NCBI GenBank assembly: GCA_030621655.1
Contig: JAUXHH010000098.1
Location: forward strand, 1-6,406
Reading direction: 5' to 3'
DNA length: 6,406 bases
Source of the DNA: Desulfobacterales bacterium
Lineage (GTDB): Bacteria > Desulfobacterota > Desulfobulbia > Desulfobulbales > BM004
Both the position numbers and the translations under genes were made by a program. The stretch's first letter is position 1; each line of letters opens with the position of its first letter. This document shows positions 5,366-6,406 of the stretch, piece by piece. The notes under the pieces are model-generated. The model did no database searches, had not been told where the DNA came from, and was given only the letters and a program-made list of their open reading frames with translations.

Positions 5366-5809
5366 TCAGGCCTGTTGTGCCTTGCGCCAACCAGCTGATT
5401 TAAGCCGCTCTATACGCTCAATATTCCAGTTCTGCATGGCGTGCAGGTACACATTGCGGTCCTGCTGCAGCAGTTCAATGATCTTTTCCCGGTCCGCTTT
5501 AATATCTTTTTGCTCGCCAGGATACATTTCCTGCCAGCAGGCATAACCCTTGTCGAAAATAAACTCTGGAACAACATCCTCCGGGCCAATTTGCAGTTTT
5601 TTCTCCAGCATACCCCGTGCCAAGTCCATATCATACTCAATAACCCAATCATTATCGCAGAGCATGGTTTCTTTATTAAAAGCACTGTTGCCGGGGCACG
5701 CTGGGCAAAACAGGCGGGAAAGGACTTGCGGAACCATAATATTATCGCCTAAATGGAATTGAACCGTATGGGTGCCGCACTCACATGTTTTTCTGACATC
5801 AATACACAT
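5366..5809 (-). CDS. Small CxC/CxxC Cys-rich protein, function unknown
   Basis: This 147-residue protein carries CEC (residues 9-11) and CPAC (35-38) near its N-terminus, a likely four-Cys zinc site. The rest is rich in charged residues, and the C-terminal third (about 100-137) looks helical, with DREKIIELLQQD and IERIERLKSAGW. It has no signal peptide or membrane segment. The frame is open further upstream to a TTG at 5875, but the ATG at 5809 is chosen because a clear GGGAG lies seven bases before it and the extra 22 residues are hydrophobic and unlike the rest. It is transcribed away from typA. I do not recognise the family; a small metal-binding or redox protein is the most that can be said. 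Confidence 0.75.
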   Translation of the reverse strand: MCIDVRKTCECGTHTVQFHLGDNIMVPQVLSRLFCPACPGNSAFNKETMLCDNDWVIEYDMDLARGMLEKKLQIGPEDVVPEFIFDKGYACWQEMYPGEQKDIKADREKIIELLQQDRNVYLHAMQNWNIERIERLKSAGWRKAQQA

Positions 5810-5816
5810 TATTATA

Positions 5817-5821
5817 CTCCC
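5817..5821 (-). promoter_or_regulatory. Ribosome binding site fixing the start at 5809
   Basis: On the minus strand GGGAG lies seven bases before the ATG at 5809-5807. It decides in favour of this start over the longer frame beginning with TTG at 5875. Confidence 0.7.
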
Positions 5822-5835
5822 GGTTATAATTTTAA

Positions 5836-5850
5836 TGGGAACAATTCCCA
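5836..5850. promoter_or_regulatory. Operator-like palindrome between divergent genes
   Basis: TGGGAA (5836-5841) and TTCCCA (5845-5850) are perfect inverted arms around CAA, in the 182-base gap between the Cys-rich gene and typA. On the minus strand a TTGGGA-17-TATAAC promoter-like pair overlaps it, but its start would fall in the ribosome site at 5817-5821, so that promoter is doubtful. The palindrome lies 27 bases from the Cys-rich gene start and about 140 from typA, so it is more likely to affect the former. Confidence 0.35.
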
Positions 5851-5991
5851 ACAAAAGAGTACCATATTCCCCCAATCTGTCTATGAAATAGTAATGCCCT
5901 CCCTGTTCCTAACAATTATTTGCTTGCTTATTCTATTGGAATACTTTAAAGATGTGCTCTTTTTTTAACCTTTCCAGTGGAATTATTTTAT

Positions 5992-6406
5992 ATGAATCAA
6001 AAACAAATCAGAAATATTGCAATAATCGCCCATGTCGACCACGGAAAAACCACTCTGGTTGACCAGTTTTTCCAGCAGAGCGGCATGTATCGTGACAACC
6101 AAGCCATGGCTGAACGAGTCATGGATTCAATGGATCTGGAAAAAGAACGCGGTATAACCATTTCGGCCAAAAACGGTTCATTCCATTATAAAGATCATCG
6201 GATCAATATCATAGATACTCCCGGTCACGCTGATTTTGGCGGCCAGGTTGAAAGAGTACTGCGCATGGCAGATGGGTGCCTGCTTCTCGTTGATGCCCAG
6301 GAAGGCCCCATGCCCCAGACCTATTTTGTCTTGAAAAAGGCATTAGCCCTATCCCTGCCCGTATTAGTAGTCATCAATAAAATCGACAAGCCTGCAGCCC
6401 GTTCGG
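5992..6406 (+). CDS. typA: GTPase TypA/BipA, N-terminal part (runs off right edge)
   Basis: The first 138 codons of a ribosome-associated translational GTPase of the TypA/BipA family, involved in ribosome assembly and stress adaptation in other bacteria. Visible motifs: IRNIAIIAHVDHGKTT with the P-loop at 13-20, ERGIT (52-56), DTPGHADFGG (75-84), GPMPQT (105-110) and NKID (129-132). HADFGG, GPMPQT and RVMDSMDLEKERGIT separate it from EF-G and LepA. The full family length is about 600 residues, so most of the gene, including domains II, III, V and the C-terminal domain, lies outside the window. The ribosome site is weak (GGA ten bases before the ATG). It is the only plus-strand gene here and diverges from the Cys-rich gene. 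I see no convincing promoter in the gap. Confidence 0.95.
   Translation, partial: MNQKQIRNIAIIAHVDHGKTTLVDQFFQQSGMYRDNQAMAERVMDSMDLEKERGITISAKNGSFHYKDHRINIIDTPGHADFGGQVERVLRMADGCLLLVDAQEGPMPQTYFVLKKALALSLPVLVVINKIDKPAARS

Noticed and set aside
5810..5875. N-terminal extension of the Cys-rich protein from a TTG at 5875
   Set aside because: The ATG at 5809 has a good GGGAG ribosome site and the extension is hydrophobic and unlike the rest of the protein.

Overview
The window looks like a core-genome stretch of a moderate-GC bacterium, most likely a member of the former Deltaproteobacteria (Desulfobacterota). The best clue is the elongation factor G. Its motifs are those of the spdEFG1 subfamily (spirochaetes, planctomycetes, deltaproteobacteria), the group closest to mitochondrial EF-G1, and not those of ordinary bacterial EF-G. 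The zinc-ribbon protein with a long acidic tail and the 25-bp GGGGACAG-type palindrome fit the same lineage from memory, but they are weaker evidence.

Layout: all genes but the last are on the minus strand, so they are transcribed from high to low coordinates. From the right: typA/bipA starts at 5992 on the plus strand and runs off the window. Divergent from it is a small Cys-rich protein (5366-5809). An AT-rich stretch of about 490 bp follows (4879-5365). Next come a zinc-ribbon/acidic protein (4288-4878), a palindromic repeat-like segment (4163-4230), an RDD-family membrane protein (3675-4136), and tRNA-Phe(GAA) (3553-3628) with its own promoter and terminator. After a regulatory gap come fusA (1020-3104) and a RecA/KaiC-like P-loop NTPase of unknown role (287-985), which form a likely two-gene operon. 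A segment of strong secondary-structure potential (162-265) and a terminator-like palindrome (99-129) follow. The first 14 codons of hisA lie at 42-1, and the gene continues to the left of the window.

Function: translation dominates (EF-G, tRNA-Phe, TypA). Histidine biosynthesis begins at the left edge. Three genes (NTPase, zinc-ribbon protein, CxC/CxxC protein) have no function I can name. The tRNA unit is well resolved: a near-consensus promoter whose -35 hexamer contains the stop codon of the RDD gene, and an 11-12 bp hairpin with a U-tract about ten bases past the CCA end.

I see no CRISPR array, intact transposase, phage gene or defence system. The most interesting leads are the structured segment plus terminator ahead of hisA, the uncharacterised NTPase tied to fusA, and the two genes (fusA, hisA) that resemble eukaryotic or organellar forms.
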